A program made the translations under genes and the position numbers. 64,000 bases of DNA from assembly GCF_002741015.1 (NCBI RefSeq), contig NZ_CP016616.1:2327501-2391500 (forward strand). The letters are read 5' to 3'. Shown in pieces: positions 1 to 8,490 of this stretch. Numbering within the stretch: the stretch's first letter is position 1; each line of letters begins with the position of its first letter. This DNA comes from Microvirga ossetica (lineage in GTDB: Bacteria; Pseudomonadota; Alphaproteobacteria; Rhizobiales; Beijerinckiaceae). A model generated the notes under the pieces. The model ran no database searches. It was not told the DNA's origin and worked only from the letters and a program-made list of their open reading frames with translations.

Positions 1-938
1 TGGGCATCGACAAGCCCGACGTGCGCTTCGTCGCCCATGCGGCGCTGCCGAAATCCATCGAGGCCTATTACCAGGAGATCGGCCGCGCGGGCCGCGACGG
101 CGCGCCCGCCGATACGCTGACCCTCTACGGCCTCGACGACATGCGCCTGCGCCGCCTGCAGATCGAGGAGAGCGACGCCTCCGACGATCAGAAGCGCGTC
201 GAACGCCAGCGCCTCAATGCACTGGTGGCGCTTTGCGAAGCGCCGCGCTGCCGCCGCCAGACCTTGCTCGCCTATTTCGGCGAGAGCACCGAGCCATGCG
301 GCAATTGCGATCTGTGCATCGACGGCGTGATGTCTTTCGACGGCACCATCGAGGCGCAAAAAATTCTCTCCGCCATCGTGCGCACCGGCGAGCGCTTCGG
401 CACGGAGCATCTCATCAGCATCCTCGTCGGCGAGGAGACGGATTCGATCCGCCGTTTCGGCCACAGCAAGCTGAAAACGTTTGGGGTCGGCGGCGACCGT
501 TCGAAGACGGAATGGCGCTCGCTGATGCGGCAGATCTATGCGGCGGGCCTGATCGGCCTGGAACTTGCCGAATACGGACGCTGGACCCTGACCGACAAGG
601 GCGTTGCCGTGCTCAAGGGCCAGGAGCGGATCGAGCTGCGCTCCGACGTGCTCATGAAGCCCGCCGAGCGCCGCCGCCGGCGCGGGCGGATGGAAGCGGA
701 ATCCGTGGTGCCGAGCGACGATCCGCTGCTTCTCGACCTGAAAGCCCTGCGCACGCGGCTCGCCAAGGAAGAGGGCGTGCCGGCCTATGTCATCTTCTCC
801 GACCGCAGCCTCATCGACATGGCCGCCAAGCGTCCGGTGACCGCGCGCGCCTTCGGCGAGATCCACGGCGTCGGACAGGCCAAGCTCGATCGTTATGCGG
901 ATGCGTTTCTGGACGTGGTGAAGGCGCACGCGGCATAG
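1..938 (+). CDS. recQ: ATP-dependent DNA helicase RecQ, C-terminal part (5' end outside window)
   Basis: RecQ is a 3'-5' superfamily 2 helicase acting in recombination and replication-fork repair. The reading frame is already open at base 3 and runs to a TAG stop at 936-938, so the N-terminal helicase core lies upstream of the window. Visible in order: helicase motif VI ([10 protein letters not shown]), the RecQ zinc-binding module with four cysteines (CEAPRC ... PCGNCDLC), a winged-helix region, and a C-terminal HRDC domain (from about [16 protein letters not shown] to the end). Motif VI plus RecQ-Zn plus HRDC is diagnostic. No defect is visible in the portion present. The gene is followed by a dispersed palindromic repeat and a convergent small gene. 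Confidence 0.95.
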   Translation, partial: GIDKPDVRFVAHAALPKSIEAYYQEIGRAGRDGAPADTLTLYGLDDMRLRRLQIEESDASDDQKRVERQRLNALVALCEAPRCRRQTLLAYFGESTEPCGNCDLCIDGVMSFDGTIEAQKILSAIVRTGERFGTEHLISILVGEETDSIRRFGHSKLKTFGVGGDRSKTEWRSLMRQIYAAGLIGLELAEYGRWTLTDKGVAVLKGQERIELRSDVLMKPAERRRRRGRMEAESVVPSDDPLLLDLKALRTRLAKEEGVPAYVIFSDRSLIDMAAKRPVTARAFGEIHGVGQAKLDRYADAFLDVVKAHAA

Positions 939-1003
939 GTTCTGGTTATCATCCGCGTAACGGCTGGGCTTGCACCGGTTATGACGTAGGACAAAGGCCC
1001 ACC

Positions 1004-1136
1004 GTCATTCCGGGGCGCGGCAGGCGATCCGGAATCCATAACCGCTGACAGTGCAGAAAGAGGCGAAACGTGACTCGTTCTTCCTTCTGACGTCGTGATT
1101 ATGGATTCCGGGCTCCGCTACGCGCCCCGGAATGAC
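1004..1136. repeat. Dispersed ~133-bp palindromic repeat, family A copy 1
   Basis: The element starts GTCATTCCGGGGC and ends with the complementary GCCCCGGAATGAC. Inner arms carry GGAATCCATAACC and its complement TTATGGATTCCGGGC around a middle segment of about 45 bases. The same architecture recurs at 7138, 46530, 51657, 52671 and 54959. This copy lies between the convergent ends of recQ and the SRPBCC gene, where it could act as a bidirectional transcription end or RNA-stabilising fold (inference). Confidence 0.85.
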
Positions 1137-1159
1137 AGCGGCGGTTCCAAGCTGGCTCT

Positions 1160-1600
1160 CTAACGCCCCAGATAAGCCTCGAGATTCCGCAGATGGTGAT
1201 GCCAGCCCGCCGCGTGCTGCTCGATCAGCTGCTGGCGCCTGTCGGCCGGCAGGACCGACCAGCCGCGGTGATCGAGCCGGAGCACCGTCTTGGCATCCGC
1301 TACGGGCTCGACATTCATGGACACCTGCGTGGCCTGCGGCCAGTCCTCGTCGGCCCAGCTGAGCTCGAGAAGCTCGGGCGGCTCGAAGCGGCTGACGGTG
1401 CCGATGGTGACGACCTTGCGTCCGGTCCCGTCGATCCATTCCTCGCGGAAGGCGCCGCCAGCCTTCGGCTCCAGGCGCACAGTGCCGCCCCACCAGGTGC
1501 CGATGGCCTCGGGCGACGTCAGCGCCGCCCAGACATCCCTGGAGTTCCTCCTGAAATCGTACTCGATGACAATCCGATCCGCTGTCGTCCCGACTTTCAT
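1160..1600 (-). CDS. SRPBCC / AHSA1-like domain protein
   Basis: A 146-residue protein of the START/Bet v1-like superfamily, AHSA1 (activator of Hsp90 ATPase homologue 1-like) branch. These form a hydrophobic-cavity fold binding small ligands; most bacterial members have no assigned reaction. Family features seen: an N-terminal strand with charged lead (IVIEYDFRRNSRDVWAALT), the SPEAIGTWWGG turn, the GGAFREEW strand, and a C-terminal helix with GWHHHLRNLEAYL. Length fits a single-domain member. The start is the ATG at 1600 followed by KVGTTADR; the longer overlapping frame at 1005-1631 is a different phase. It lies 27 bases after the stop of the upstream oxidoreductase on the same strand, so the two may be co-transcribed. 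Confidence 0.85.
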   Translation of the reverse strand: MKVGTTADRIVIEYDFRRNSRDVWAALTSPEAIGTWWGGTVRLEPKAGGAFREEWIDGTGRKVVTIGTVSRFEPPELLELSWADEDWPQATQVSMNVEPVADAKTVLRLDHRGWSVLPADRRQQLIEQHAAGWHHHLRNLEAYLGR

Positions 1601-1627
1601 GGTCGTTCCTCCTCAGGCCGTCTGTCG

Positions 1628-2752
1628 TCACCCGCCTGCTGTCACGTCCACCCAGGCGCCTTCACGGGCGCTCCTGGCAATCGCATCCACTGTTCGCTCG
1701 ATGCGGATGCCGTCTTCGAATGCGATCAGATGCGCGCGCTCGCCCTCGATGCGGCGGATCAACTCGCGGCATTCGACGATCTTCAGATCGTTGAAGCCGA
1801 GCCCATGGCCTGGCGCCGGAATGAATTTATCATAAGGCGGATGATGCGGGGAGGCGAGAATGGTGCAAAAGCCCTGGCTCTCCTTCGGCCCGTCCGCGGT
1901 GTAGAGCTGCACCTCGTTCATGCGCTCCTGGTCGTAGACGATGGAGCCCTTCGCGCCGAAGAGCTGCACGAAGATGCGGCCCTTGCGGCCCCAGGCGGAG
2001 CGGTTGAGGGCAATCACACCCGAGGCGCCGTTGTCGAGCTCGATCAGGGTGGTGGCGATGTCGTAGGTCTCGACCGCGCGGCGGCCGCCGTCCTTGACCG
2101 GGCGATCCACATAGGGCTTGGCCATATGCCCGCAGACGCGCCGCACGCCGCCGAACAGGACCCAGATCAGGCTTAAGCCATGGACGCCGAAATCGTCGAG
2201 CGCGCCGTGGCCGGAACTCGCCTCGCTCTTCCAGTAGAAGAGCTGCTCCGGATCCGCCATGAAATCCTCGTCCATCTCGATGCGCACATGGTTGACCTCG
2301 CCGATCCGGCCTTCGTCGAGCAGGCGTCTGATGAGGCGGACGATCGGATTCTGGATGTAATTGTAGCCGAGCGCCGCGACCTTGGCCGAAGCGCGGGCCG
2401 CCGCGAGCATGCGCTCGGCATCTTCGAGCTTCGTCGCCATCGGCTTCTCGCACCAGACATGCTTACCCGCCTCCAGCGCTGCGATCGTCATCTCGGGATG
2501 GAAGGCGTTGGGCGTGGTGATCGACACCACATCGACGGCAGGATCGGCGACGAGGGAGCGCCAGTCGCCGGTGGCGCGCGCGAAGCCGAGCTCATGCGCT
2601 TTCCGCTCGGCAAGATCCTGCGAGGCTTCGGCCAGCACAGCGAGATGCGGCCGCTCCACATCGCCGAAGACGGCCGCGACCGCATTCCAGGCGAGCGCAT
2701 GGCACTTGCCCATGTAGCCCGTGCCGATGAGACCGATGCCGAGTGACGTCAT
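1628..2752 (-). CDS. Gfo/Idh/MocA family NAD(P)-dependent oxidoreductase
   Basis: A 374-residue sugar/polyol dehydrogenase. The N-terminal Rossmann fold has the dinucleotide motif GLIGTGYMG (about residues 7-15); the signature EKPM lies near residues 102-105, its lysine being the usual catalytic residue. A C-terminal alpha/beta substrate domain follows, with a DDFGVHGL segment where the family carries its conserved Asp/His. Substrate cannot be read from sequence. It is codirectional with and downstream of the inositol-type ABC transporter, separated by a 250-base repeat-bearing gap, so inositol isomers, inososes or a related sugar are plausible (inference). It is a distant paralogue of the IolG gene at 7355. 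Confidence 0.9.
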   Translation of the reverse strand: MTSLGIGLIGTGYMGKCHALAWNAVAAVFGDVERPHLAVLAEASQDLAERKAHELGFARATGDWRSLVADPAVDVVSITTPNAFHPEMTIAALEAGKHVWCEKPMATKLEDAERMLAAARASAKVAALGYNYIQNPIVRLIRRLLDEGRIGEVNHVRIEMDEDFMADPEQLFYWKSEASSGHGALDDFGVHGLSLIWVLFGGVRRVCGHMAKPYVDRPVKDGGRRAVETYDIATTLIELDNGASGVIALNRSAWGRKGRIFVQLFGAKGSIVYDQERMNEVQLYTADGPKESQGFCTILASPHHPPYDKFIPAPGHGLGFNDLKIVECRELIRRIEGERAHLIAFEDGIRIERTVDAIARSAREGAWVDVTAGG

Positions 2753-2796
2753 GCGTTACGCTCCTGAGGGTTTGGACAATAAGAGGCTGCGCGGAA

Positions 2797-2984
2797 TTCC
2801 CTCCCCCTTGCGGGGAGGGGTGGGGGTGGTGTGGCCGGGTGAGATCTTCCCGTCACATCCGCCACGTCATGGCCGGCCTTGTGCCAGCCATCCCGATGCT
2901 GAAAAGCGCAGCGCCTCCCCATCAATCTCATTGCTCTGACTTTGCGACCCCCACCCTCAATCCCTCCCCGCAAGGGGGAGGGAA
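2797..2984. repeat. Long inverted repeat, family B, between oxidoreductase and ABC ATPase genes
   Basis: The left arm has CCCTCCCCCTTGCGGGGAGG followed by GTGGGGGT; the right arm is the complement (ACCCCCACCCTC ... CCTCCCCGCAAGGGGGAGGG). Arms are about 35-40 bases, separated by about 110 bases. It fills most of the 252-base gap and resembles G/C-rich palindromes common in Hyphomicrobiales intergenic DNA. No gene is seen in the gap. Confidence 0.75.
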
Positions 2985-3004
2985 GTAGCGCAGCAATCAC
3001 GCTT

Positions 3005-3790
3005 TTACACCATCCCGCCGAGCTCCTCCGACACCGCCTGCAATTCCTTGCCGCCGGCCATGAGGTTCTGCAGCTCCTCGATCTGGATCTCGGATTTTCT
3101 GTAGGTGCCGAGGGTCTTGCCGCGATTGAGCACGGTGAAGCGGTCGCCCACCGCATAGGCGTGGCGCACGTTGTGCGTGATGAAGATCACGCCGAGGCCC
3201 TTTTGCCGGACTTGATGGATGTATTTGAGCACCATGGAGGTCTGCGCTACGCCGAGCGCCGAGGTCGGCTCGTCGAGGATCAGCACCTTGGCGCCGAAAT
3301 ACACGGCGCGCGCGATCGCCACGCATTGGCGCTCGCCGCCGGAAAGAGTGCCGACCGCCTGATGCGGATCGCGCACGTCGATGCCGATCTTGTGCATCTC
3401 CTCGCGGGTGACCTCGTCGCAATGATCGAAATCCACATTGCGGAACGGCCAGATCCCCTTCACCGGCTCGCGGCCCATGAAGAAGTTTCGCGTGACCGAC
3501 ATGAGCGGGATCATCGCGAGATCCTGATAGACCGTCGCGATGCCGGCATCGAGCGCGTCGCGCGGGCTGGCGAAGGCCACGGACCGGCCTTCGACCAGGA
3601 AGTCGCCCGAGGTCGGTTTGTGCACGCCGGCGAGCGTCTTGATCAGGGTCGACTTGCCGGCGCCGTTGTCGCCCAGAAGGCACATGACCTCGCTGCGATT
3701 GACGGTGAGCGACACGCCCGAGAGCGCGATCACGGAGCCGAAATGCTTGACGAGGTTGCGGATGTCGATGAGAGGGGCTTCCGTGTCCAT
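3005..3790 (-). CDS. Sugar ABC transporter ATP-binding protein (probable inositol importer)
   Basis: A 261-residue ATPase powering a CUT2-type (ribose/inositol class) importer. Walker [10 protein letters not shown] is at about 40-48, the signature LSGGERQ at 149-155 and Walker B LILDEP at about 170-175. It has one ABC domain, unlike the ~500-residue tandem-domain RbsA/XylG type, as in many alphaproteobacterial importers. The start is ATG at 3788-3790, sharing one base with the TGA of the upstream permease, which indicates translational coupling. A longer open frame to 4216 exists but its extension overlaps the permease and lacks ABC features. The order binding protein-permease-ATPase, next to the RpiR regulator and iol genes, suggests inositol as substrate; Caulobacter ibpA-iatP-iatA is a functional parallel. 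Confidence 0.93.
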   Translation of the reverse strand: MDTEAPLIDIRNLVKHFGSVIALSGVSLTVNRSEVMCLLGDNGAGKSTLIKTLAGVHKPTSGDFLVEGRSVAFASPRDALDAGIATVYQDLAMIPLMSVTRNFFMGREPVKGIWPFRNVDFDHCDEVTREEMHKIGIDVRDPHQAVGTLSGGERQCVAIARAVYFGAKVLILDEPTSALGVAQTSMVLKYIHQVRQKGLGVIFITHNVRHAYAVGDRFTVLNRGKTLGTYRKSEIQIEELQNLMAGGKELQAVSEELGGMV

Positions 3791-4932
3791 CACCGTTCTC
3801 CCGTCACCTTGCGGCGGATGAAGTTGTTGAACAGAACGGCGAGCAGCAGCATGGCGCCGAGAAAAACCTGGAACCAGTCGGAATCGAAGCGCGTGTAGGT
3901 GAGACCGATGGAGACCATGCCGAAGATGATGGCGCCGAAGAAGGCGCCGATGGCCGAGCCGTAGCCGCCGGTGAGCAGGCAGCCGCCGATCACTGCGGCG
4001 ATGATCGCCTCGAATTCCTTCTGGAAGCCGCGCCGCGCATCGGTCGAGCCGGCATCGAGAACGGTGAGGATGGCGACGAGAGCGGCCGCAGCGGCGGTGA
4101 ACATGAAGAGCGCCGTCTTCACCCGGTCGACCGGCACACCGGAATTGCGCGCTGCATTGGCATCGCCGCCGGCCGCGAAGATCCAGTTGCCGGCGCGCGT
4201 GCGCAGAAGAAGCCAAGTGGCCGCCAGCGCGAAGAGAATGAACCAGACGATGGAGACCGGCATTCCGGTCACCGTCGGCGTGCCGTTCGGGAACTTGGCG
4301 ATGATGTCATGCGCCGCGAACCAGGAGAAGACGCCTTCGAAGGCAACGCCGGAGAAGAGTTCGCGGATGATGCCCTCGCCCGCCTGATCGCCGATGCCGC
4401 GCATCTGCGTCGAGCCGCCGGTCGCCCATTTCAGCCCGACGAGCGAGAGCCCGCGCAGGATGAACAGGAAGGCGAGGGTGACGATGAAGGAGGGCAGCCG
4501 CGTACGAATGACCATCTGCCCGTTCAGGGCACCGAGCACGGCCGCCACGACGAAGGTCGCTGCGATGGCGACGAGCAGGGGCCAGCCGCTCAGCGTGATG
4601 AAGGCGCCGAAGACGAGGCCGGTGAAGGCCACCATGGAGCCGATGGAGAGATCGAACTCGCCGCCGATCATCAGGAGCGCCGCTGCGATGGCGAGGATGC
4701 CGAGCTGAGACGCAGGCGAGAGGATGTTCATGATGCCCGCGAGCGTGAACATCGACGAATCGGCGGTGGAGAGAAAGAAGATCGTGACCAGGACGAGGCC
4801 GGCCAGGGCGCCGAGTTCCGGGCGCCGCATGATCTTTGTAAGAAGGGAGACCTCCCGAAGGCGCTCGTCCTGAATTTTCTTGACGGCGGTGGCCGGTGCG
4901 AGATTGGCGGTCGGCTGGGTGGTGTTGACCAT
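3790..4932 (-). CDS. Sugar ABC transporter permease (probable inositol importer)
   Basis: A 380-residue integral membrane permease of the BPD_transp_2 (RbsC/XylH) family. After a cytoplasmic N-terminus of about 40 residues, hydrophobic helices begin at [16 protein letters not shown]. The family hallmarks [14 protein letters not shown] and a C-terminal [19 protein letters not shown] are visible, the latter in the ATPase-contact region. A polar insert (about 170-230) between helices is longer than in RbsC and probably periplasmic. The stop overlaps the ATPase start. The gene lies about 70 bases after the binding-protein gene, so all three form one operon read leftward from the promoter near 6.0-6.1 kb. 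Confidence 0.93.
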   Translation of the reverse strand: MVNTTQPTANLAPATAVKKIQDERLREVSLLTKIMRRPELGALAGLVLVTIFFLSTADSSMFTLAGIMNILSPASQLGILAIAAALLMIGGEFDLSIGSMVAFTGLVFGAFITLSGWPLLVAIAATFVVAAVLGALNGQMVIRTRLPSFIVTLAFLFILRGLSLVGLKWATGGSTQMRGIGDQAGEGIIRELFSGVAFEGVFSWFAAHDIIAKFPNGTPTVTGMPVSIVWFILFALAATWLLLRTRAGNWIFAAGGDANAARNSGVPVDRVKTALFMFTAAAAALVAILTVLDAGSTDARRGFQKEFEAIIAAVIGGCLLTGGYGSAIGAFFGAIIFGMVSIGLTYTRFDSDWFQVFLGAMLLLAVLFNNFIRRKVTGER

Positions 4933-5005
4933 GAGCGCCTCCCCGAATGGATCCGTGAAAAACGGGAGCCCGCAGCCATGCCGGCTGCGGGCTCCGATAA
5001 GCGCT

Positions 5006-5944
5006 TTAGCGAATGCCCTTGGCGGACAGATCGATCACCTGGCTGGCCTTTTCCTTGGTGATCAGGTTCGGGCCGGAGGGCACGTTGCCGCCGGGCATCA
5101 GGCCGTACTTGGCGTAATTCGCCAGAAACACGACCGGCAGATAGCCCTGCAGGTATTGCTGCTGGTCGATGGCGAAGACCGCCTCGCCGCTCGCCACCGA
5201 CTTGAGGAACCCGGCCGACATGTCGAAGGTGGCGACGCGGATGGCGCCCGTCTTGCCGGCCTCCTTCACGGCCGCAACCGACGGCTCGCCCGCCGTGCCG
5301 GCGCCGAGCGCAAGGATGGTATCGACCGAGGCATCGGCCGCAACCGCCGCCTTCACCTTGGCGCGTATATCCGCGGGATCGTTGGTGACGGGGAGCACCG
5401 TCACCTTGCCGCCGAAGCCTTCCGCGAAGCCCTTGCAGCGCAGGTCGAGCGACACGTTGCCGACCTCCTGGTTCACGCACAGGCCGACCTTGCCGCCCAA
5501 TTCTTTCAGCTTCGCGCCGGCGATGCGTCCGGCTTCGATCTCATCCTGGCCCACATGAAGCAGCGCGCCGAGCTTCTTCGACACGTCGGAACCGGAGTTC
5601 ATGGAGATCACCGGAATGCCGGCGGCCACGGCCTTCTGGATCGCCGGGCCGAGCGCCGAGGAATCCGGGATCGAGACAATGAGGCCGGCCGGCTTCTGGT
5701 TCACGGCGGCGTCGATGAGCTGGGACATGGCGACCATGTCGAAGGTTTCCGGCGCCCGGTAATCGACCTGGACCTTCATGTCCTGGCCGCCCGCGGCGAC
5801 GCCGTTCTTCACCACCGACCAGAACGGATCGTTGGCCTGGCCGTGGCTGACGACAATGATACGGGTATTCTGCGCCGCGGCCGGAACGACGGCGGCAAGG
5901 GTCAGGGCTGCTGCGGCAGCCAGACCGGTAATGAAAGATTTCAT
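5006..5944 (-). CDS. Periplasmic sugar-binding protein of the probable inositol ABC transporter
   Basis: A 312-residue substrate-binding protein of the Peripla_BP_4 (ribose/galactose-binding-like) family. It begins with a Sec signal peptide (MKSFITGLAAAAALTLAAVVPAAAQ, cleavage after the AAAQ region), then the fold opening IIVVSHGQANDPFWSVVKNG. The start is ATG at 5942-5944, preceded by an excellent ribosome site (GGGAGGAAGAGC). An upstream in-frame extension to 6106 would mask the signal peptide. It is first gene of a leftward operon whose promoter region holds a GGAA-N6-TTCC palindrome facing the RpiR regulator. Inositol specificity is inferred from context, not from pocket residues. Confidence 0.92.
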   Translation of the reverse strand: MKSFITGLAAAAALTLAAVVPAAAQNTRIIVVSHGQANDPFWSVVKNGVAAGGQDMKVQVDYRAPETFDMVAMSQLIDAAVNQKPAGLIVSIPDSSALGPAIQKAVAAGIPVISMNSGSDVSKKLGALLHVGQDEIEAGRIAGAKLKELGGKVGLCVNQEVGNVSLDLRCKGFAEGFGGKVTVLPVTNDPADIRAKVKAAVAADASVDTILALGAGTAGEPSVAAVKEAGKTGAIRVATFDMSAGFLKSVASGEAVFAIDQQQYLQGYLPVVFLANYAKYGLMPGGNVPSGPNLITKEKASQVIDLSAKGIR

Positions 5945-6139
5945 GCTCTTCCTCCCATTGATCTCAGTCGTGCACCGCAGCCTGTTGGCAGCGATGGACT
6001 TAAGCGGCATTGCCGCTTGCCTCACCGGGCAGAGAGAAAACAAATGAGCCGAAGGGCGAATCACCGTCCGAACAGCGTTCCCTCTGCCGATCCGATCGTC
6101 CGTCAAAACGGAACGTCAGAACCTTTTTTGTTTCACTAT

Positions 6140-6155
6140 TGGAATTTTTATTCCA
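6140..6155. promoter_or_regulatory. Putative IolR/RpiR operator (TGGAAT-N4-ATTCCA)
   Basis: A perfect inverted repeat, TGGAATTTTTATTCCA, in the AT-rich divergent gap between the binding-protein gene (start 5944) and the regulator gene (start 6224). It fits the GGAA-N6-TTCC motif I recall being described for the Sinorhizobium meliloti inositol regulator IolR, also an RpiR-type protein. A second copy of the core lies at 8383-8396 before iolG/iolC. Position allows control of the importer and autoregulation. Confidence 0.75.
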
Positions 6156-6223
6156 TTTTTGTAGGATCGGGTCAAGGCCCGTTCCGACGTCTCGGGGCCG
6201 GTTGGATGGGAGCAGAGGACAGC

Positions 6224-7069
6224 ATGGGCAGCGCAGAGACAGTCGCGGTCGGAGTGCCCGAGGATTATGACGGGCTGCGCACGCTTCTGCTCAACCGCCG
6301 CGATGCGATGCCCAAGCGTCTCAAGCAGCTCGCCGCCTTCGCCCTCGCGCATCCCGAGGACGTGGCCTTCGGCACGGTGGCCGGCATCGCCGAGCACGCA
6401 GGCGTGCAGCCCTCCACCCTGGTGCGCTTCGCCAAGAGCCTCGGCTATGACGGCTTCTCTCATCTGCAGCAGATCTTTCGCGACCGCCTGCGCGAACGCT
6501 TTCCCGATTATCGCGAACGGCTGAAGGGCCTGCGCGATGCGGAGGGACATCACGTCCATGCGGCGTCCCTGCTCGAAGGCTTCACCAATGCCGCCGCCGT
6601 GTCGCTGGAACGGATGAGCGCCTCCGTGAGCCCGGAAGAACTGTCCCGCGCCATCGAGACGCTCGCCAAGGCCGACACGGTCTATCTGCTCGGCGCGCGC
6701 CGGGTGTTTCCGGTTATCGCCTATTGCGCCTACGCCTTCGGCAAGCTCGGGGTGCGGGCGATCCTCATCGATCATGTCGGACAGCTCGGCCCGGAGCAGC
6801 TCGCCATCGCCACGAAGCGCGATGCGGTGCTCGCCATCAGCTTCACGCCCTATGCGCCGGTTACCGCCGATCTTGCCGCCGCCGCCGCGCAGCGCGACGT
6901 GCCGGTGGTGGCGATCACCGACTCGGCCTTCAGCCCGCTGGTGACGAGCGCCGATGTCTGGATCGAGGTCGCCGAGGCTGATTTCGGCGCCTTCCGCTCG
7001 CTCTCCGCATCGTTTGCATTGGCGATGGCGCTGGCGGTGGGCACTGCGGAGAAGCGGGCGGAGGGATAG
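6224..7069 (+). CDS. RpiR-family transcriptional regulator, probable inositol regulator (IolR type)
   Basis: A 281-residue regulator with an N-terminal RpiR-type helix-turn-helix (about residues 15-90, including AEHAGVQPSTLVRFAKSLGY) and a C-terminal SIS sugar-isomerase domain (about 120-270; DTVYLLGARRVFPVIAY, AISFTPYAP) that senses phosphorylated sugars in this family. The ATG at 6224 is preferred because AGAGGA lies six bases upstream; ATG at 6206 would add six residues. The open frame continues upstream to 4880, but that part is antisense to the transporter. It is divergent from the importer and upstream of the convergent iolG. By position and by analogy with rhizobial IolR it probably represses both until an inositol intermediate appears. 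Confidence 0.9.
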   Translation: MGSAETVAVGVPEDYDGLRTLLLNRRDAMPKRLKQLAAFALAHPEDVAFGTVAGIAEHAGVQPSTLVRFAKSLGYDGFSHLQQIFRDRLRERFPDYRERLKGLRDAEGHHVHAASLLEGFTNAAAVSLERMSASVSPEELSRAIETLAKADTVYLLGARRVFPVIAYCAYAFGKLGVRAILIDHVGQLGPEQLAIATKRDAVLAISFTPYAPVTADLAAAAAQRDVPVVAITDSAFSPLVTSADVWIEVAEADFGAFRSLSASFALAMALAVGTAEKRAEG

Positions 7070-7076
7070 TTAGGGC

Positions 7077-7345
7077 GTCATCCCGGACGGCACAGCCGAT
7101 CCGGGACCGTTGGGCTAGAAGAGCGCTGTCATTCCGGGGCGGCAAAGCCGAGCCCGGAATCCATAAACACGACATCTGCGGACCGAGCGAAATGCGTTGC
7201 ACCGCTCTCTGCACCGTCAGCGGATATGGATTTCCACGCCTGCGGCGCGGCCCTTCGGGTCCGCCTGCGCGGGAATGACAGCGTTGAGTTTCCCGCATCC
7301 TTTACTGCTCGCGATCCCGGATCGGCTTACGCCGTCCGGGATGAC
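7077..7345. repeat. Composite nested palindrome, type 1 (outer arms plus family A copy 2)
   Basis: The outer arms are GTCATCCCGGACGGC ... GATCCGGGA (from 7077) and the complement TCCCGGATCGGC ... GCCGTCCGGGATGAC (to 7345). Nested inside, from 7138 to 7279, is a family A repeat (GTCATTCCGGGGC ... GGGAATGAC). The same arrangement recurs at 51604-51814. It fills the whole gap between the convergent ends of the regulator gene and iolG. Confidence 0.8.
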
Positions 7346-7354
7346 GCGTGTTGC

Positions 7355-8344
7355 TTACACCCGCACCGGCTTTCCGCTCTGCGCCGACTCCGTCGCCGCA
7401 TCCGCGAGGCGCTGGGCCATCAGGCCGTCACGGCCGGTGGGATTGCACGGCTTGCCGTCGCGAACCGCGTTGAGGAACGTGGCCAGCTCCTCGCGATAAG
7501 CCTCCGCATAGCGCTCCAGGAAGAAATCCTGCACCGGGTCGGCGGCGATGCCTGAGGCGTTGGCCACCTCCACCGTGGTGCGGTGGATGTTGCCGGCGCG
7601 GATCATGCCCTTGGAGCCGTGCACCTCGATGCGCTGGTCGTAGCCGTAAGTGGCGCGGCGGGAATTGGAGATCTGCACGATGCGGCCCTTGGCGGTCTTC
7701 AGCATCACTGCCGCCGTGTCCACGTCGCCGGCCTGGCCGATGGCGGGATCGACGAGGGACGAGCCGACCGCATGCACCTCCACCGGCTCGTCGCCGAGCA
7801 GCAGGAAGCGGGCCATGTCGAGATCGTGGATCATCATGTCGCGGAAGAGGCCGCCCGAGGTGGCGATGTAGCTCACCGGCGGCGGGCCGGGATCGCGCGA
7901 CAGGATGGTGACGATTTCCACCTCGCCGACCTCGCCGTCGGCGAGGCGCCGGCGCAGGGATGCGAAGTTGGGATCGAAGCGGCGGTTGAAGCCGATCATC
8001 AGCGGCGTGCCGGCCTTCTCGACGGTAGCGAGGCAGGCCTCGATGCGCGCGCTCGAGAGATCGACCGGCTTCTCGCAGAACACCGCCTTGCCGGCGCGCG
8101 CGCCGCGCTCGATCAGATCGGCATGGGTGGTGGTCGGCGTGCAGACGAGGATGGCGTCCACATCCGAGCGCTCGACGATCTCCTCCAAGGAGGCAACCTC
8201 GGCGCCCGTTGCCACCGCCAGCTCCTGCGCGGAGGGAGCGTGCGGGTCGGCCACCGCCACGAGGCGAGCGTCCGGATGGCTGGCGGCGTTGCGCCCGTGA
8301 ATGCGGCCGATTCGGCCCGCGCCCAGAACGGCGATCCTGATCAT
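7355..8344 (-). CDS. iolG: Inositol 2-dehydrogenase
   Basis: A 329-residue NAD-dependent enzyme of the Gfo/Idh/MocA family that oxidises myo-inositol to scyllo-inosose (2-keto-myo-inositol), first step of inositol catabolism in the cytoplasm. The N-terminal Rossmann motif AVLGAGRIGRIH is at about 5-16, the EKPVDL signature at about 93-98, and the metal-free catalytic helix region GGLFRDMMIHDLDMARFL matches the Asp-His pattern of inositol dehydrogenases. Length is typical. It is read away from iolC, with two palindromic operators in the shared 146-base gap. Its neighbours make the substrate assignment firm; some family members also oxidise D-chiro-inositol or other sugars. Confidence 0.93.
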   Translation of the reverse strand: MIRIAVLGAGRIGRIHGRNAASHPDARLVAVADPHAPSAQELAVATGAEVASLEEIVERSDVDAILVCTPTTTHADLIERGARAGKAVFCEKPVDLSSARIEACLATVEKAGTPLMIGFNRRFDPNFASLRRRLADGEVGEVEIVTILSRDPGPPPVSYIATSGGLFRDMMIHDLDMARFLLLGDEPVEVHAVGSSLVDPAIGQAGDVDTAAVMLKTAKGRIVQISNSRRATYGYDQRIEVHGSKGMIRAGNIHRTTVEVANASGIAADPVQDFFLERYAEAYREELATFLNAVRDGKPCNPTGRDGLMAQRLADAATESAQSGKPVRV

Positions 8345-8380
8345 GTTTCCCCTCTGATTCTTTGCCGGCTACAGCGAAAT

Positions 8381-8428
8381 TTGGAATTGATATTCCAAGA
8401 TTATTTGCTAATAGAATAAACGTTCTAT
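8381..8428. promoter_or_regulatory. Tandem putative IolR operators between iolG and iolC
   Basis: Two inverted repeats lie in the divergent promoter gap. TTGGAATTGATATTCCAA (8381-8398) is a perfect palindrome with a GGAA-N6-TTCC core, like the site at 6140. ATAGAATAAACGTTCTAT (8411-8428) is a perfect six-base-arm palindrome with AGAA-N6-TTCT, a one-base variant of the same core in each half. Their equivalent positions are 31 bases apart, about three helical turns, so two regulator dimers could bind the same DNA face (inference). The pair is the only obvious control region for both iolG and the iolCDEB run. Confidence 0.75.
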
Positions 8429-8490
8429 AACTGCAAGAGCCGAAAGCGGCTCTCACACGGTTCTACAAGGCCGGGAGCGGGAGGAATAGC

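Noticed and set aside
4880..7069. A 729-codon open frame spanning the importer genes and the RpiR regulator
   Set aside because: Only the part after 6224 has RpiR and SIS features; the first half is antisense to the sugar-binding protein and permease, which have strong family motifs. GC-rich DNA leaves long antisense frames open.
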